NCBI RefSeq assembly: GCF_024741795.1
Contig: NZ_CP102950.1
Coordinates: 3,162,001-3,226,000, forward strand
Length of the DNA stretch: 64,000 nt
Reading direction: 5' to 3'
From: Arthrobacter sp. CJ23
GTDB lineage: Bacteria > Actinomycetota > Actinomycetes > Actinomycetales > Micrococcaceae
Part shown: one piece after another, positions 53,079 to 62,037 of the stretch
How the letters are laid out: each line of letters starts with the position of its first letter
Numbering within the stretch: the first letter of the stretch is position 1
The notes under the pieces: generated by a model
Told to the model about the DNA's origin: nothing
The model's input: the letters and a program-made list of their open reading frames with translations, nothing else
Database searches by the model: none
Made by a program: the position numbers and the translations under genes

Positions 53079-53927
53079 TCAGCCGCGCACCACCGGAGTT
53101 CCGGTGCCCAGCTCCTCGATCCGTGCCAGCACCTCAGGGGTGGTCAGGTTCTCCCCGAGCAGATTGGGTTTGCCCGCGCCGTGGTAGTCGGAGGAGCCCG
53201 TCATGAGCAGCCCGTGCTTGGCGGCGAGGCCGCGCAGGAATTCGCGCCCCTCTTCGGGGTTGTCGCGGTGCTCCACCTCCAGGCCGAGCAGCCCGGCGTC
53301 GATCATTTCCCGGTAGGTGCGTTCCCCCACCACGCGGCCCCGCGCGGACGCCACGGGATGGGCGAAGACGGGCACGCCGCCCGCGGCGCGGACGAGTTCG
53401 ACGGCGAGCGCCGGGTCCGGTGCGTAGTGCTGCACGAAGTAGCGCGAGTGGGACGTCAGGATCGAGGTGAAGGCCTCGCTGCGGTCGGCCACCACCCCCG
53501 CAGCCACGAGGGCATCGGCGATGTGCGGCCGTCCGAGGGTGGCCCCGGGCGCCACGTGGTGGATGACGTCGTCCCAGCTCAGCGGATAGTCCTCGGCGAG
53601 CAGCGTGACCATGCGTTCAGCCCGGCTCAGCCGGGCGTCCTTGGCCTTGGTGATCTCCTCGAGCAGGCCCGGATGTTGGGGGTCGTGGAGGTAGCTGAGC
53701 AGGTGGACGCTGATGCCCTCGTGTGTGCGGCAGGAAATCTCCATGCCCGGGACGAACGCCACGCCGTGTTCCAGGGCGGCCGCCGCGGCCGCCTCCCAGC
53801 CGTCGGTGGAGTCATGGTCGGTCAGTGCGAGGGCATCGAGACCCGCTGCGGCGGCCGAAACCATCACCCCGGCAGGGGTCTCTGTTCCGTCGGAAACATT
53901 CGAGTGCGCATGCAGGTCTATCCTCAC
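53079..53927 (-). CDS. PHP-domain phosphoesterase
   Basis: A 282-residue member of the PHP family (TrpH/YciV-like). Metal ligands are visible in the N-terminal DLHAHSNVSDGTETP, ALTDHDSTDG and GMEISCRTHEGISVHLL, and in FAHPVAS and GSSDYHGAGKP near the end. Relatives act on 3',5'-bisphosphonucleotides or trim RNA 5' ends; which applies here is not decidable. The start is GTG 53927; divergent from the aminopeptidase P gene. Confidence 0.92.
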   Translation of the reverse strand: MRIDLHAHSNVSDGTETPAGVMVSAAAAGLDALALTDHDSTDGWEAAAAAALEHGVAFVPGMEISCRTHEGISVHLLSYLHDPQHPGLLEEITKAKDARLSRAERMVTLLAEDYPLSWDDVIHHVAPGATLGRPHIADALVAAGVVADRSEAFTSILTSHSRYFVQHYAPDPALAVELVRAAGGVPVFAHPVASARGRVVGERTYREMIDAGLLGLEVEHRDNPEEGREFLRGLAAKHGLLMTGSSDYHGAGKPNLLGENLTTPEVLARIEELGTGTPVVRG

Positions 53928-54066
53928 GTTCTAAGCTTAACTTGCGAGGGGACCCAGCCGGCGGGGACTTGCGAGGTTGGGGAGCAAGTTGGGCGCTATT
54001 GGATGCGGACCGGCTTGGACCGTTCCACCGTTGGCCTCCTCACTCAACTGATGCGACGATGTAACG

Positions 54067-55641
54067 GTGAACGATGCTGAAAACACCCAATCCTCCGCTT
54101 CCCAGCCCCTGCAAGAGCGCGTGAACAACCGCTCCCAGCGGCCCACATCCGATGCCTTCAAGGCATTCATGGCGAGCAACTGGGCCCCGGCCCCGCAGGA
54201 AACCCCTGCGCGCGACGCCGTTGCAGACCACGCCGCCACCCGGCGCCGTGCGATTTCCGAACAGTTCAAGGGCGAACGGCTCGTTATCCCGGCCGGACCG
54301 CTGAAGGTCCGCTCCAACGACTGCGACTACCGCTTCCGCCCGCACTCCGGCTTCGCGCACCTGACCGGACTGGGCCTGGACCACGAGCCCGACGCCGTGC
54401 TGATCCTGGAGCCAGTCGCCGAAGGAAAGGGCGACGACGGCGGCAACCACCGCGCCACGCTCTACTTCCGCCCGCTGGCCGGCCGCGATACCGAGCAGTT
54501 CTACGCCGACTCCCGCGCCGGCGAATTCTGGATCGGCGCCCGCCCCACCCTCGCCGAGTTCGAGGCGCGCCTGGGCCTGCCCACCGCGCACATCTCCGAA
54601 CTCGAAGTGGCCATCACCAAGAACGTGGGCGCCCCGGAAATCGGCGGCATCTCCATCCGCCTGGTCCGCAAGGTCGACGAGAACATCGACGCCCTGGTGG
54701 ACACCGCACGGTACAACACCGCCAAGGACCCGGAAAACCTGGACATGGGCGAGCTCGATGCCCTGGACGAGAAGCTCAGCGAGGCCCTGTCCGAGCTGCG
54801 CCTGATCAAGGACGCCTGGGAAATCGAGCAGATGAAGATCGCCGTGGCTGCCACGGTGGAAGGCTTCGCCGACGTCGTCCGCGCCCTCCCCCGCGCTCTG
54901 ACCCACAAGCGCGGCGAACGCGTGGTGGAAGGCGCGTTCTTCGCCCGGGCCCGCGAAGAAGGCAACGAGCTCGGCTACGACACCATCGCCGCGGCCGGCA
55001 ACAACGCCACCGTGCTGCACTGGAACCGCAACACCGGTACAGTCAACGCCGGGGAACTGCTGCTGCTCGACGCCGGTGTGGAGGCCGATTCGCTCTACAC
55101 CGCCGACGTCACCCGCACCCTGCCGGCCAACGGCACGTTCTCGGACATCCAGCGCAAGGTCTACGAGGCCGTGCTGGACGCCGCCGACGCCGGTTTTGCG
55201 GCCGCCCGCCCGGGCGTCAAGTTCCGCGACATCCACACCGCGGCAACCACCGTGCTGGCCGAGCGCCTGGCCGAATGGGGCTTCCTGCCCGTGTCGGTCG
55301 AGGAGGCCATCAGCCCCGAGGGCCAGCAGCACCGCCGCTGGATGCCGCACGGCACCAGCCACCACCTCGGCCTGGACGTGCACGACTGTGCCCAGGCCAA
55401 GCGTGAACTGTACCTGGACGGCGTCCTCACCGAGGGCATGGTCTTCACCATCGAGCCCGGCCTGTACTTCAAGAACGAGGACCTCGCCATTCCGGCCGAG
55501 TACCGCGGCATCGGCGTCCGCATCGAGGACGACATCCTGATGACTGCGGACGGCCCGGTCAACCTCAGCGCCGCACTGCCCCGCAAGGCGGACGACGTCG
55601 AGGCCTGGATGGCGGGCATCTACCAGGACGCGCAGGGCTAG
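54067..55641 (+). CDS. pepP: Xaa-Pro aminopeptidase (aminopeptidase P)
   Basis: A 524-residue M24B metallopeptidase that removes an N-terminal residue before proline. The N-terminal AMP_N domain contains FRPHSGFAHLTGLGLDHEPDAVLIL near residue 92. The pita-bread domain provides the dimetal ligands in LLLDAGVEADSLYTADVTRTLP (two Asp), GTSHHLGLDVHD (His), FTIEPGLYF (Glu) and GVRIEDDIL (Glu). GTG 54067 is used, although no good ribosome site precedes it. Confidence 0.95.
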   Translation: MNDAENTQSSASQPLQERVNNRSQRPTSDAFKAFMASNWAPAPQETPARDAVADHAATRRRAISEQFKGERLVIPAGPLKVRSNDCDYRFRPHSGFAHLTGLGLDHEPDAVLILEPVAEGKGDDGGNHRATLYFRPLAGRDTEQFYADSRAGEFWIGARPTLAEFEARLGLPTAHISELEVAITKNVGAPEIGGISIRLVRKVDENIDALVDTARYNTAKDPENLDMGELDALDEKLSEALSELRLIKDAWEIEQMKIAVAATVEGFADVVRALPRALTHKRGERVVEGAFFARAREEGNELGYDTIAAAGNNATVLHWNRNTGTVNAGELLLLDAGVEADSLYTADVTRTLPANGTFSDIQRKVYEAVLDAADAGFAAARPGVKFRDIHTAATTVLAERLAEWGFLPVSVEEAISPEGQQHRRWMPHGTSHHLGLDVHDCAQAKRELYLDGVLTEGMVFTIEPGLYFKNEDLAIPAEYRGIGVRIEDDILMTADGPVNLSAALPRKADDVEAWMAGIYQDAQG

Positions 55642-55681
55642 GCTCGGCGCCCAGCAAACCGCGCACTACCCGCAGACAGCA

Positions 55682-55720
55682 AAAGGAAGGCCGCCGGAAT
55701 TCTCCGGCGGCCTTCCCTTT
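55682..55720. terminator. Bidirectional terminator between pepP and the stress-type gene
   Basis: Arms AAAGGAAGGCCGCCGGA and TCCGGCGGCCTTCCCTTT form a strong stem with a 4-nt loop, with A/T-rich ends on both sides. It lies between two convergent genes. Confidence 0.88.
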
Positions 55721-55740
55721 GGTTTTCGACTGCTGTGGTG

Positions 55741-56619
55741 CTAGTGCTTGCCCTGCCCGTTTTCCGGGCTCACGCCGGCGCCCGCGTCTGGGGCGGTTTC
55801 GGCCTGATCGTGCTGCTCGCCGGGCTGCTGGCCGTGGGGGTCAACACGCACGCCGTACTGCGGCCGGCCGTCTGGCAGGTCCGGATAGCGTACGGCAGCG
55901 GGGGCGGGTGCCCGTTCCGGTGCCGGCTGGGCACCGGTTTCAGTTGCGGCCGCTCCGGCTGCCTGTGCGGCGCCTGCTTCCGCGCCTTGCTGGGAGCCGC
56001 GCTGGCCGTAGGGATCGCTCCAGCCGGCCGGACGCTCCGGGGCCTGGCCGGGCTGCTGGAACGGCTGGTTCTGCGGGTTGTAGTTCTGCGGGTTGTAGTT
56101 TTGAGCATGCCCTGCGGCGGCCTCGGACGGGCTCATGGGCAGCTGGTGGAGGAGCCGGCGGGCCTCCTGCGATGCTTCGAAGGCCACAATGACGTCATAG
56201 TTGGTGGCCACCACCTGGCTGGTGGAGGTGAAGTCGCGCTTGCCGCGCTGCATGGCGTAGGTGACGATGCCGAACAGCATGAAGAAGGCGGCACCCATAA
56301 GGACGGAGGTCACGATCGAGAACGCGCCGCCGGCGGGAGCAAAGAAGGACAGCATGACACCGACGAACAGGCCGAACCACATGCCGCTGAGGGCACCGGA
56401 CAACGCCACCCGGGGGTAGCTCAGGCGGCCCGTGACGCGCTCCACCATCTTCAGGTCATTGCCCACGATCGAGACGAGCTGGACCGGGAACTGCTGGTCC
56501 GCGAGGTAGTCCACCGCCTTCTGGGCGTCCAAATAGGAAGTGTAGGAGCCCACGGTGTCTCCTTGCGGGACACTGCGGGATTCCTCCGTGGCCTTGGGTG
56601 CACCAAATATGTTCGACAT
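55741..56619 (-). CDS. General stress protein 17M-like membrane protein
   Basis: A 292-residue protein. The N-terminal domain (GSYTSYLDAQKAVDYLADQQFPVQLVSIVG compressed in residues 24-53) matches general stress protein 17M-like domains. Two transmembrane helices occupy about residues 75-125. A cytoplasmic or external tail (about 160-292) is rich in Gln, Pro, Gly and Ala, with two NYNPQ repeats in a row. Start ATG 56619 is preferred over ATG 56637 on the basis of the family N-terminus. The role is unknown. Confidence 0.78.
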   Translation of the reverse strand: MSNIFGAPKATEESRSVPQGDTVGSYTSYLDAQKAVDYLADQQFPVQLVSIVGNDLKMVERVTGRLSYPRVALSGALSGMWFGLFVGVMLSFFAPAGGAFSIVTSVLMGAAFFMLFGIVTYAMQRGKRDFTSTSQVVATNYDVIVAFEASQEARRLLHQLPMSPSEAAAGHAQNYNPQNYNPQNQPFQQPGQAPERPAGWSDPYGQRGSQQGAEAGAAQAAGAAATETGAQPAPERAPAPAAVRYPDLPDGRPQYGVRVDPHGQQPGEQHDQAETAPDAGAGVSPENGQGKH

Positions 56620-56683
56620 ATCCCCATTCTGTCCCATGGACATGTGCGTGGGCTGAAATTCAGCTAAAAGAGAGCAGACTCGG

Positions 56684-56689
56684 TAGCCT
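56684..56689 (+). promoter_or_regulatory. Putative -10 box of MgtE-like gene (leaderless)
   Basis: TAGCCT lies 6 nt before ATG 56696, so the mRNA should begin at the start codon. Confidence 0.5.
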
Positions 56690-56695
56690 GTAAGA

Positions 56696-57979
56696 ATGAG
56701 TTCACATCCCTCACGCGTCTTTGTCGCGCGCCTTCTCGGACTGGACGTCTTCGACCCTTTGGGCGACCGTCTTGGCCGCTTGCGCGACGTCGTGGTGCTC
56801 TCCCGCGGGACCCGCGGCGCTCCGCACGTGGTGGGCATCGTCGTCGAGGTTCCGGGCAAGAAGCGCGTGTTCGTTCCCATGACGCGGATTACGTCCATCG
56901 ACCAGACCCAGATCATCTGCACAGGGCTGGTGAACCTGCGCCGCTTCGAACAGCGCGGCGCCGAAACCCTGGTGGTGGCCGAGATGTTTGACCGCCGGGT
57001 AACGCTGGCTGACGGCAGCGGCGACGCCACCATAGAAGACATTGCCATGGACCAGCAGCGCTCCCGCGACTGGTTCGTCAGCAAGCTGTTCGTGCGCCGC
57101 GGCCACTCGCTTTCCCCGCTTAGCAGGCTGCGCCGCAACGAGACCCTGATCATCGACTGGGCCGACGCCCACCAGGGCGCCAAGACGGAGCCGCAGGCCG
57201 CCACCCAGTTCGTGGCCACCCACGAGGACCTCAAGCCGGCCGACTTCGCCGAAGCGTTGCAGGAGATGAGCGACAAGCGCCGCTTCGAGGTTGCCAGCGA
57301 GCTCCAGGACGAACGCCTGGCCGACGTGCTCCAGGAAATGCCCGAGGACGACCAGGTGGAGATCCTCTCCGCCCTGGACGTGGAACGTGCCGCGGATGTC
57401 CTGGAGGAGATGGACCCCGACGACGCCGCCGATCTCCTTGCCGAACTCCCCACCGCACAGGCTGAGGAACTGCTCCGCCTCATGGAGCCGGAGGAGGCCG
57501 AGGACGTCCGCCGCCTGCTCGAATACGACGAGGACACGGCCGGCGGCCTCATGACGCCCGTCCCGGTCATCCTGCCCCCGGAGGCCACCGTGGCCGAGGC
57601 CCTGGCGCACGTCCGGCGCGAGGAACTGTCCCCCGCGCTGGCGTCCTCGATCTTCATCGCGCGGCCACCGCTGGAGACCCCCACCGGAAGGTTCCTCGGA
57701 GTGGTGCATATCCAGCAGCTGCTCCGCTACCCGCCGCCGGAACCCCTGGGTAACCTGGTGGACAAGAACCTGGAGCCGGTCTCGGACCAGGCCCACATCA
57801 GCGAGGTGGCCCGTACCCTGGCCACGTACAACCTGAATTGCCTCCCCGTCGTCAACGACGACGGACGCCTTGTGGGGGCGGTGACTGTTGATGACGTGCT
57901 GGATCACCTGTTGCCGGATGACTGGCGCGCCCACGAGGATGCCGCCCCTGTAAAGAAGCTTGGAGGCCGCATTGGCTGA
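56696..57979 (+). CDS. MgtE-like cytosolic protein with PRC barrel and CBS domains, no channel
   Basis: A 427-residue soluble protein. It starts with a PRC-barrel-like domain (VFVARLLGLDVFDPLGDRLGRLRDVVVL). The MgtE N-terminal superhelix (about 180-275, with ALQEMSDKRRFEVASELQDERLADVLQEMPEDDQ spread over 190-225 and DPDDAADLLAELP) follows, then a CBS pair (about 275-415, including NCLPVVNDDGRLVGAVTVDDVLDHL). The transmembrane Mg2+ channel of MgtE is absent. It may sense Mg2+ or nucleotides and regulate a partner. The DUF1003 membrane protein gene overlaps its 3' end by 8 nt. Confidence 0.9.
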   Translation: MSSHPSRVFVARLLGLDVFDPLGDRLGRLRDVVVLSRGTRGAPHVVGIVVEVPGKKRVFVPMTRITSIDQTQIICTGLVNLRRFEQRGAETLVVAEMFDRRVTLADGSGDATIEDIAMDQQRSRDWFVSKLFVRRGHSLSPLSRLRRNETLIIDWADAHQGAKTEPQAATQFVATHEDLKPADFAEALQEMSDKRRFEVASELQDERLADVLQEMPEDDQVEILSALDVERAADVLEEMDPDDAADLLAELPTAQAEELLRLMEPEEAEDVRRLLEYDEDTAGGLMTPVPVILPPEATVAEALAHVRREELSPALASSIFIARPPLETPTGRFLGVVHIQQLLRYPPPEPLGNLVDKNLEPVSDQAHISEVARTLATYNLNCLPVVNDDGRLVGAVTVDDVLDHLLPDDWRAHEDAAPVKKLGGRIG

Positions 57980-58685
57980 TATCACCACGGCAAAGAGCTC
58001 CGTCCGCGGTGCCGGCAAGGCCGCCGGCAAAGGAAGCCTTGATACGCCGCTGAGCGGACGCCAGCGCATCCTGCCGAAGTTCTCGCCCAACCCGGACGCC
58101 TTCGGCCACGCGACGGAAGGCTTCGCCCGCTTCATGGGCACGCCCACCTTCTTGGTGTACATGACGATCTTCTGCGTCTTCTGGATCGTCTGGAACACCT
58201 TTGCGCCCAAAGAGTGGCAGTTCGACTCACAGGCCCTGGGCTACACCCTGCTGACGCTGATGCTGTCCCTGCAGGCCTCGTACGCCGCTCCCCTGCTGCT
58301 GCTGGCCCAGAACCGCCAGGACGATCGCGACCGCGTCTCCCTTCAGCAGGACCGCCAGCAGGCCGCCCGGAACCTCGCGGACACCGAGTACCTCACCCGC
58401 GAACTGGCCTCGCTGCGCATCGCCCTGCGCGAAGTGGCCACCCGTGACTACGTCCGTGCCGAGCTCCGCACGCTCCTGGAGGACATGCTGGAGGCCCAGG
58501 AGGAGTTGCGCGCCCATGGAACCGGCGACGCCAAGGCCGGCGAGAGCCCGCGCGAGAAGGTCAAGGACAAGCTCAAGGAAAAGCGGGACAAACAGCGCGG
58601 CCCGCGCACCCAGCAGATCCCCAAGGTCCACCCGCAGCACGCCGCACCGGCTGCACCCGCAGAACAGCCAGAAAGCCGGTCCTGA
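57972..58685 (+). CDS. DUF1003 membrane protein
   Basis: A 237-residue protein of the DUF1003 family. Two transmembrane helices (FLVYMTIFCVFWIVWNTF and LLTLMLSLQASYAAPLLLLA) are followed by NRQDDRDRVSLQQDRQQA, the family signature. A long charged helix (about 125-175) and a basic Lys/Arg-rich tail end the protein. TTG 57972 is chosen because GGAGG lies 5 nt before it. The start is inside the MgtE-like gene, and the mrp gene follows 4 nt after the stop, so the three are one operon. Confidence 0.88.
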   Translation: MADITTAKSSVRGAGKAAGKGSLDTPLSGRQRILPKFSPNPDAFGHATEGFARFMGTPTFLVYMTIFCVFWIVWNTFAPKEWQFDSQALGYTLLTLMLSLQASYAAPLLLLAQNRQDDRDRVSLQQDRQQAARNLADTEYLTRELASLRIALREVATRDYVRAELRTLLEDMLEAQEELRAHGTGDAKAGESPREKVKDKLKEKRDKQRGPRTQQIPKVHPQHAAPAAPAEQPESRS

Positions 58686-58689
58686 CCGC

Positions 58690-59817
58690 ATGAGCACCCC
58701 CTCCTCCGAGGCACTGAATGCTGCCCTGGAAACCGTCATCGACCCGGAACTCCGCCGCCCCATCACCGAACTGGGCATGGTGGATTCCGTGGCCGCCTCC
58801 GCGGACGGCATGGTCCGCCTGGCTGTACTGCTGACCATTGCGGGCTGCCCGTTGCGCGACACCATCACGGCAGACGCCACTGCGGCGCTGTCCAAGGTTC
58901 CGGGAGTGTCCGGCGTCGAGGTCGAACTGAAGGTCATGAGCCCGGAGCAGCGCAACGCGCTCAAGGAGCGGCTGCGCGGCCCGGGCGGCCAGCGGGGCGT
59001 CCCCTTCGCCCAGCCCGGTTCACTGACCAAGGTGTACGCCGTCGCGAGCGGCAAGGGCGGGGTGGGCAAGTCCTCCGTGACCGTCAACCTGGCGTGCGCG
59101 CTGGCCGCACAGGGGCTGCGCGTGGGCATCGTGGACGCCGACGTCCACGGCTTCTCCGTGCCGGCACTGATGGGCATCACCCAGGCGCCCACGCAGGTGG
59201 ACGACATGATCCTGCCGCCGGTTGCCTATGGCGTGAAGGTCATTTCGATCGGTATGTTCGTCACCGGCAACCAGCCGGTTGCCTGGCGCGGCCCCATGCT
59301 GCACCGTGCCCTGGAGCAGTTCCTCACGGACGTCTACTTCGGCGACCTGGACGCCCTGTTCCTTGACCTGCCGCCGGGCACGGGCGACATCGCCATCTCG
59401 GTGGCGCAATTGCTGCCCAACGCCGAGATCCTGGTGGTCACCACGCCGCAGGCCGCGGCCGCGGATGTGGCCGAGCGGGCGGGCACCATCGCCACGCAGA
59501 CCGGCCAGAAAGTGGCGGGAGTCATCGAGAACATGTCGTTCCTGGAAATGCCCGACGGCGGCAGGATGGAACTGTTCGGAAGCGGCGGCGGCGCCGTCCT
59601 CGCCGAACGGCTGAGCGCCGCCGTGGGCAGCGACGTTCCGCTGCTGGGCCAGATCCCCCTGGACATCCGGCTGCGTGAAGGCGGCGACGCCGGCCGGCCG
59701 GTGGTCCTGGACGCCTCTGGGACGGCCGCAGCGCGGGCTCTCGCGGGCATCGCTGGGCAGCTGGCCACAAGGCCCCGCGGATTGTCGGGCATGCCGCTGG
59801 GGATCCAGCCGCGATAG
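58690..59817 (+). CDS. mrp: Mrp/NBP35-type iron-sulfur carrier ATPase
   Basis: A 375-residue P-loop protein for iron-sulfur cluster assembly or transfer. A DUF59/MIP18-like domain (about 1-85) is followed by the ATPase with the deviant Walker A SGKGGVGKSSVTVNLA near residue 117, VDADVHGFSVPALMG, and LPPGTGDIAI. The CxxC that binds the bridging cluster in many Mrp proteins is not visible in the C-terminal part (ENMSFLEMPDGGRMELFG), as in some actinobacterial Mrp proteins. Convergent with tatB. Confidence 0.93.
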   Translation: MSTPSSEALNAALETVIDPELRRPITELGMVDSVAASADGMVRLAVLLTIAGCPLRDTITADATAALSKVPGVSGVEVELKVMSPEQRNALKERLRGPGGQRGVPFAQPGSLTKVYAVASGKGGVGKSSVTVNLACALAAQGLRVGIVDADVHGFSVPALMGITQAPTQVDDMILPPVAYGVKVISIGMFVTGNQPVAWRGPMLHRALEQFLTDVYFGDLDALFLDLPPGTGDIAISVAQLLPNAEILVVTTPQAAAADVAERAGTIATQTGQKVAGVIENMSFLEMPDGGRMELFGSGGGAVLAERLSAAVGSDVPLLGQIPLDIRLREGGDAGRPVVLDASGTAAARALAGIAGQLATRPRGLSGMPLGIQPR

Positions 59818-59834
59818 CCCCGCTTGCCGGAGCC

Positions 59835-60239
59835 TTAGGTGGCTTCTGAGTCGAACGGTGCGCTTTCGCCGTCGGGCAGGCGCTCAATGGTCCGGGCAGG
59901 AGTCTTGGCTTCGCTCACCGTCTCGCCGGAGGAAACGGCGGCGGCTGCCGCTGCAACGGGGGCACCGGCACTGAGCGGCTTTGAGTCGTCATCGAGGAGC
60001 GCGTCCTTGATGATCCGGCGCGGATCGTACTGGCGCGGATCGTATTTCTTCCAGTCGACTTCATCGATGTCGATGCCGACTTCTTCCTTGATCTGCTCCC
60101 GGGCACCCGACGCCATGCGCCGGACTTCCTTCACCAGATTCGCCAGCTTCTGGGTGTATTCGGGCAAGCGGCTGGGGCCGATCACGAGTACGCCGATGAT
60201 CAGGAGGAGGATGAACTCCGGGCCGTTGATTCCAAACAC
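59835..60239 (-). CDS. tatB: Sec-independent protein translocase TatB
   Basis: A 134-residue component of the twin-arginine export system. The N-terminal membrane helix and amphipathic helix read FGINGPEFILLLIIGVLVIG then PSRLPEYTQKLANLVKEVRR. The Glu in GPEF and the Gly-Pro hinge are typical of TatB. GTG 60239 is preceded by TAATCT (60252-60247) 7 nt upstream, suggesting a leaderless transcript of its own, though it also follows the anti-sigma gene by 31 nt. Confidence 0.93.
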   Translation of the reverse strand: MFGINGPEFILLLIIGVLVIGPSRLPEYTQKLANLVKEVRRMASGAREQIKEEVGIDIDEVDWKKYDPRQYDPRRIIKDALLDDDSKPLSAGAPVAAAAAAVSSGETVSEAKTPARTIERLPDGESAPFDSEAT

Positions 60240-60270
60240 GCTACGAAGATTACCTTGTCTATGGTGCGGC

Positions 60271-61170
60271 TCATAAACCGGTGGGCCGGGCAAGTGTCCG
60301 GAGCCCCCGGACCAGGCGTTCCAGCCAGCTCTCGGGATCGGACACCCGGACCTCCGAGTGCAGTGAGTCGCCTGCCCGGACCAGCTCCGGGACGGCGTCA
60401 TCGGCATGCTCCGCGGGCAAATCGGACGTGTAGCTGAGCACGGCAGCGGAGGTCTTGTAGACGGCTCCCCACGGCGTTCCCTGGGTGACGGACAGTTCAG
60501 CGTTGCCGCTGCCCGCCGGATCCCCGAGGTGCTCCTCGATCACGGTGGCGTGGTACTGGCCGCTCCGGAGCCGCAGCTCGACGTACGGGTGTCCTTCGTG
60601 CAGGGAGGCGTGCGCGGAGACCAGCTGGAAGCCCAGTCCGGCAAGCTCCGGGCAGACCCAACCCTCCCCGCGCAGGCTCTCCAGCTGTTCCGGACCCAGG
60701 TTCACGGTTGTCCCGGGGCTGAACGTCGGCAGGATCGCCGCGGCGGCCTGCCGGGCGGTGCCGCCATCCACCGTGGCACCCACCATGCTCCGGGCTTCGC
60801 GCTGTCCTGCCAGCGCCACCTCCGGCGAGGGATCTCCCGCCACGGCGTAGGCAGCCAGGGCCAGGACGCCCGCACTGGCGGCGAGGCCTCCTGCGGCCAC
60901 GGCCGCGACGCGGATAGCGTGCCAGGCACCGCGGCGCGGCGGCTGGACCGGTTCCTGGGCAAGTCGTTGGGTGTGCTGGATCAGGCGGGCTGCCAGGTCC
61001 TGGCTGGCCAAGGGCACGGCGGCGCCGCGCAGGCGTTCCAGGTACTGGCGTTCCCGGCGCACGGCGGACATGCACTGGGCGCAGCCCTGCAGGTGCCCGG
61101 GTTTCCGGCTGTGCCGCAGGGCAGTCAGTTTCCGGGTCCAGCCACCGGCAAGTCGTTTGCGCTGACCCAT
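60271..61170 (-). CDS. Zinc-type anti-sigma factor (RseA-like)
   Basis: A 299-residue membrane protein. The zinc anti-sigma motif HLQGCAQC (HxxxCxxC) near residues 26-33 should hold SigE in the cytoplasm. One transmembrane helix (VAAVAAGGLAASAGVLALAAYAVAG, about 86-110) leads to an extracytoplasmic sensor-like domain. The gene begins 6 nt after sigE, the usual sigma/anti-sigma pair. Release of SigE by reduction or regulated proteolysis is the known mechanism in relatives and is inferred here. Confidence 0.88.
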   Translation of the reverse strand: MGQRKRLAGGWTRKLTALRHSRKPGHLQGCAQCMSAVRRERQYLERLRGAAVPLASQDLAARLIQHTQRLAQEPVQPPRRGAWHAIRVAAVAAGGLAASAGVLALAAYAVAGDPSPEVALAGQREARSMVGATVDGGTARQAAAAILPTFSPGTTVNLGPEQLESLRGEGWVCPELAGLGFQLVSAHASLHEGHPYVELRLRSGQYHATVIEEHLGDPAGSGNAELSVTQGTPWGAVYKTSAAVLSYTSDLPAEHADDAVPELVRAGDSLHSEVRVSDPESWLERLVRGLRTLARPTGL

Positions 61171-61176
61171 CGGGGC

Positions 61177-61803
61177 TTACAGGATGCCGGCGATGCGCGG
61201 CATCTTCAGGCGTGGCTTCCGGGCCGCCAGCGGGCGGGGATCACGGTGCGCGAGTTTGTCGCGCAGCATGGTGCGGCCGCGGTGGATCCGGGACCTGACG
61301 GTCCCCAGCTTCACGCCCAGCGCCTCGGCGACCTCGTCGTAGGAGAGTCCCTCAAGGTCGCAGAGCACGACTGCGGCACGGAAGTCCGGCGGCAGTTCCT
61401 CCAGGGCGCGCTGCACGTCGAGGTCCAGGTTGTTGTGCTCGAAGCTCTGTTCCGGGCCCGGCTCCCGGCCGGGCAGCCGCGACTCGGCGTCCTCGGCCAG
61501 GGCGTCAAAGCGGATCCGGCTCTTGCGCCGGGCCTGGTCCAGGAAGAGGTTGGTGGTGATGCGGTGCAGCCAGCCGTCCAGCGTGCCGGGCTTGAAGTTT
61601 TCCAGCGAGCGGAACACGCGCACGAACACTTCCTGGGTAAGGTCTTCGGCGTCGAACTTGTTGCCGGTCAGGCGGTAGGCCAGGCGGTAGACCTTGGCGG
61701 AGTGGTTGGCAACCACGTCTTCCCAGCTGGGCATGACCCATTCGCTGGCGGCCGCGTCGGCGGCTTCTGTTGTCTGGACTGGCGCAGCATGTGATGCCGG
61801 CAT
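61177..61803 (-). CDS. sigE: ECF RNA polymerase sigma factor SigE
   Basis: A 208-residue extracytoplasmic-function sigma factor. Region 2 contains [27 protein letters not shown] near 40-66, and region 4 contains [28 protein letters not shown] near 150-175. Order and neighbours (methyltransferase divergent, anti-sigma, tatB) match what I recall of mycobacterial sigE. ATG 61803 has GGGGAG upstream. It likely controls an envelope stress regulon. Confidence 0.94.
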   Translation of the reverse strand: MPASHAAPVQTTEAADAAASEWVMPSWEDVVANHSAKVYRLAYRLTGNKFDAEDLTQEVFVRVFRSLENFKPGTLDGWLHRITTNLFLDQARRKSRIRFDALAEDAESRLPGREPGPEQSFEHNNLDLDVQRALEELPPDFRAAVVLCDLEGLSYDEVAEALGVKLGTVRSRIHRGRTMLRDKLAHRDPRPLAARKPRLKMPRIAGIL

Positions 61804-62037
61804 CGTCCGCTCCCCTCAAACTGTGTGTCACCAGTGGTTCGGTGCCGCCCACCACCTGAATGGCCGGACATACATCATCCCAAGTTTGTCTGGGAATTTC
61901 CTGACCGAGGGCTCCATTCCCCGCAGGGCGAACGGGCACGCAACACATCCGGTCCGGGGCCCCGGAACGCCGGGCGGCCGGGCCGGACACAGTAGTCTGT
62001 TAGAAACACCCCCGAGCCGCGGAGAGCGAACCCCTAC

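Noticed and set aside
56079..56102. Short tandem DNA repeat (GTTGTAGTTCTGCGG unit) as a regulatory repeat.
   Set aside because: It encodes the doubled NYNPQ motif in the low-complexity tail of the stress-type protein and is best seen as coding microsatellite.
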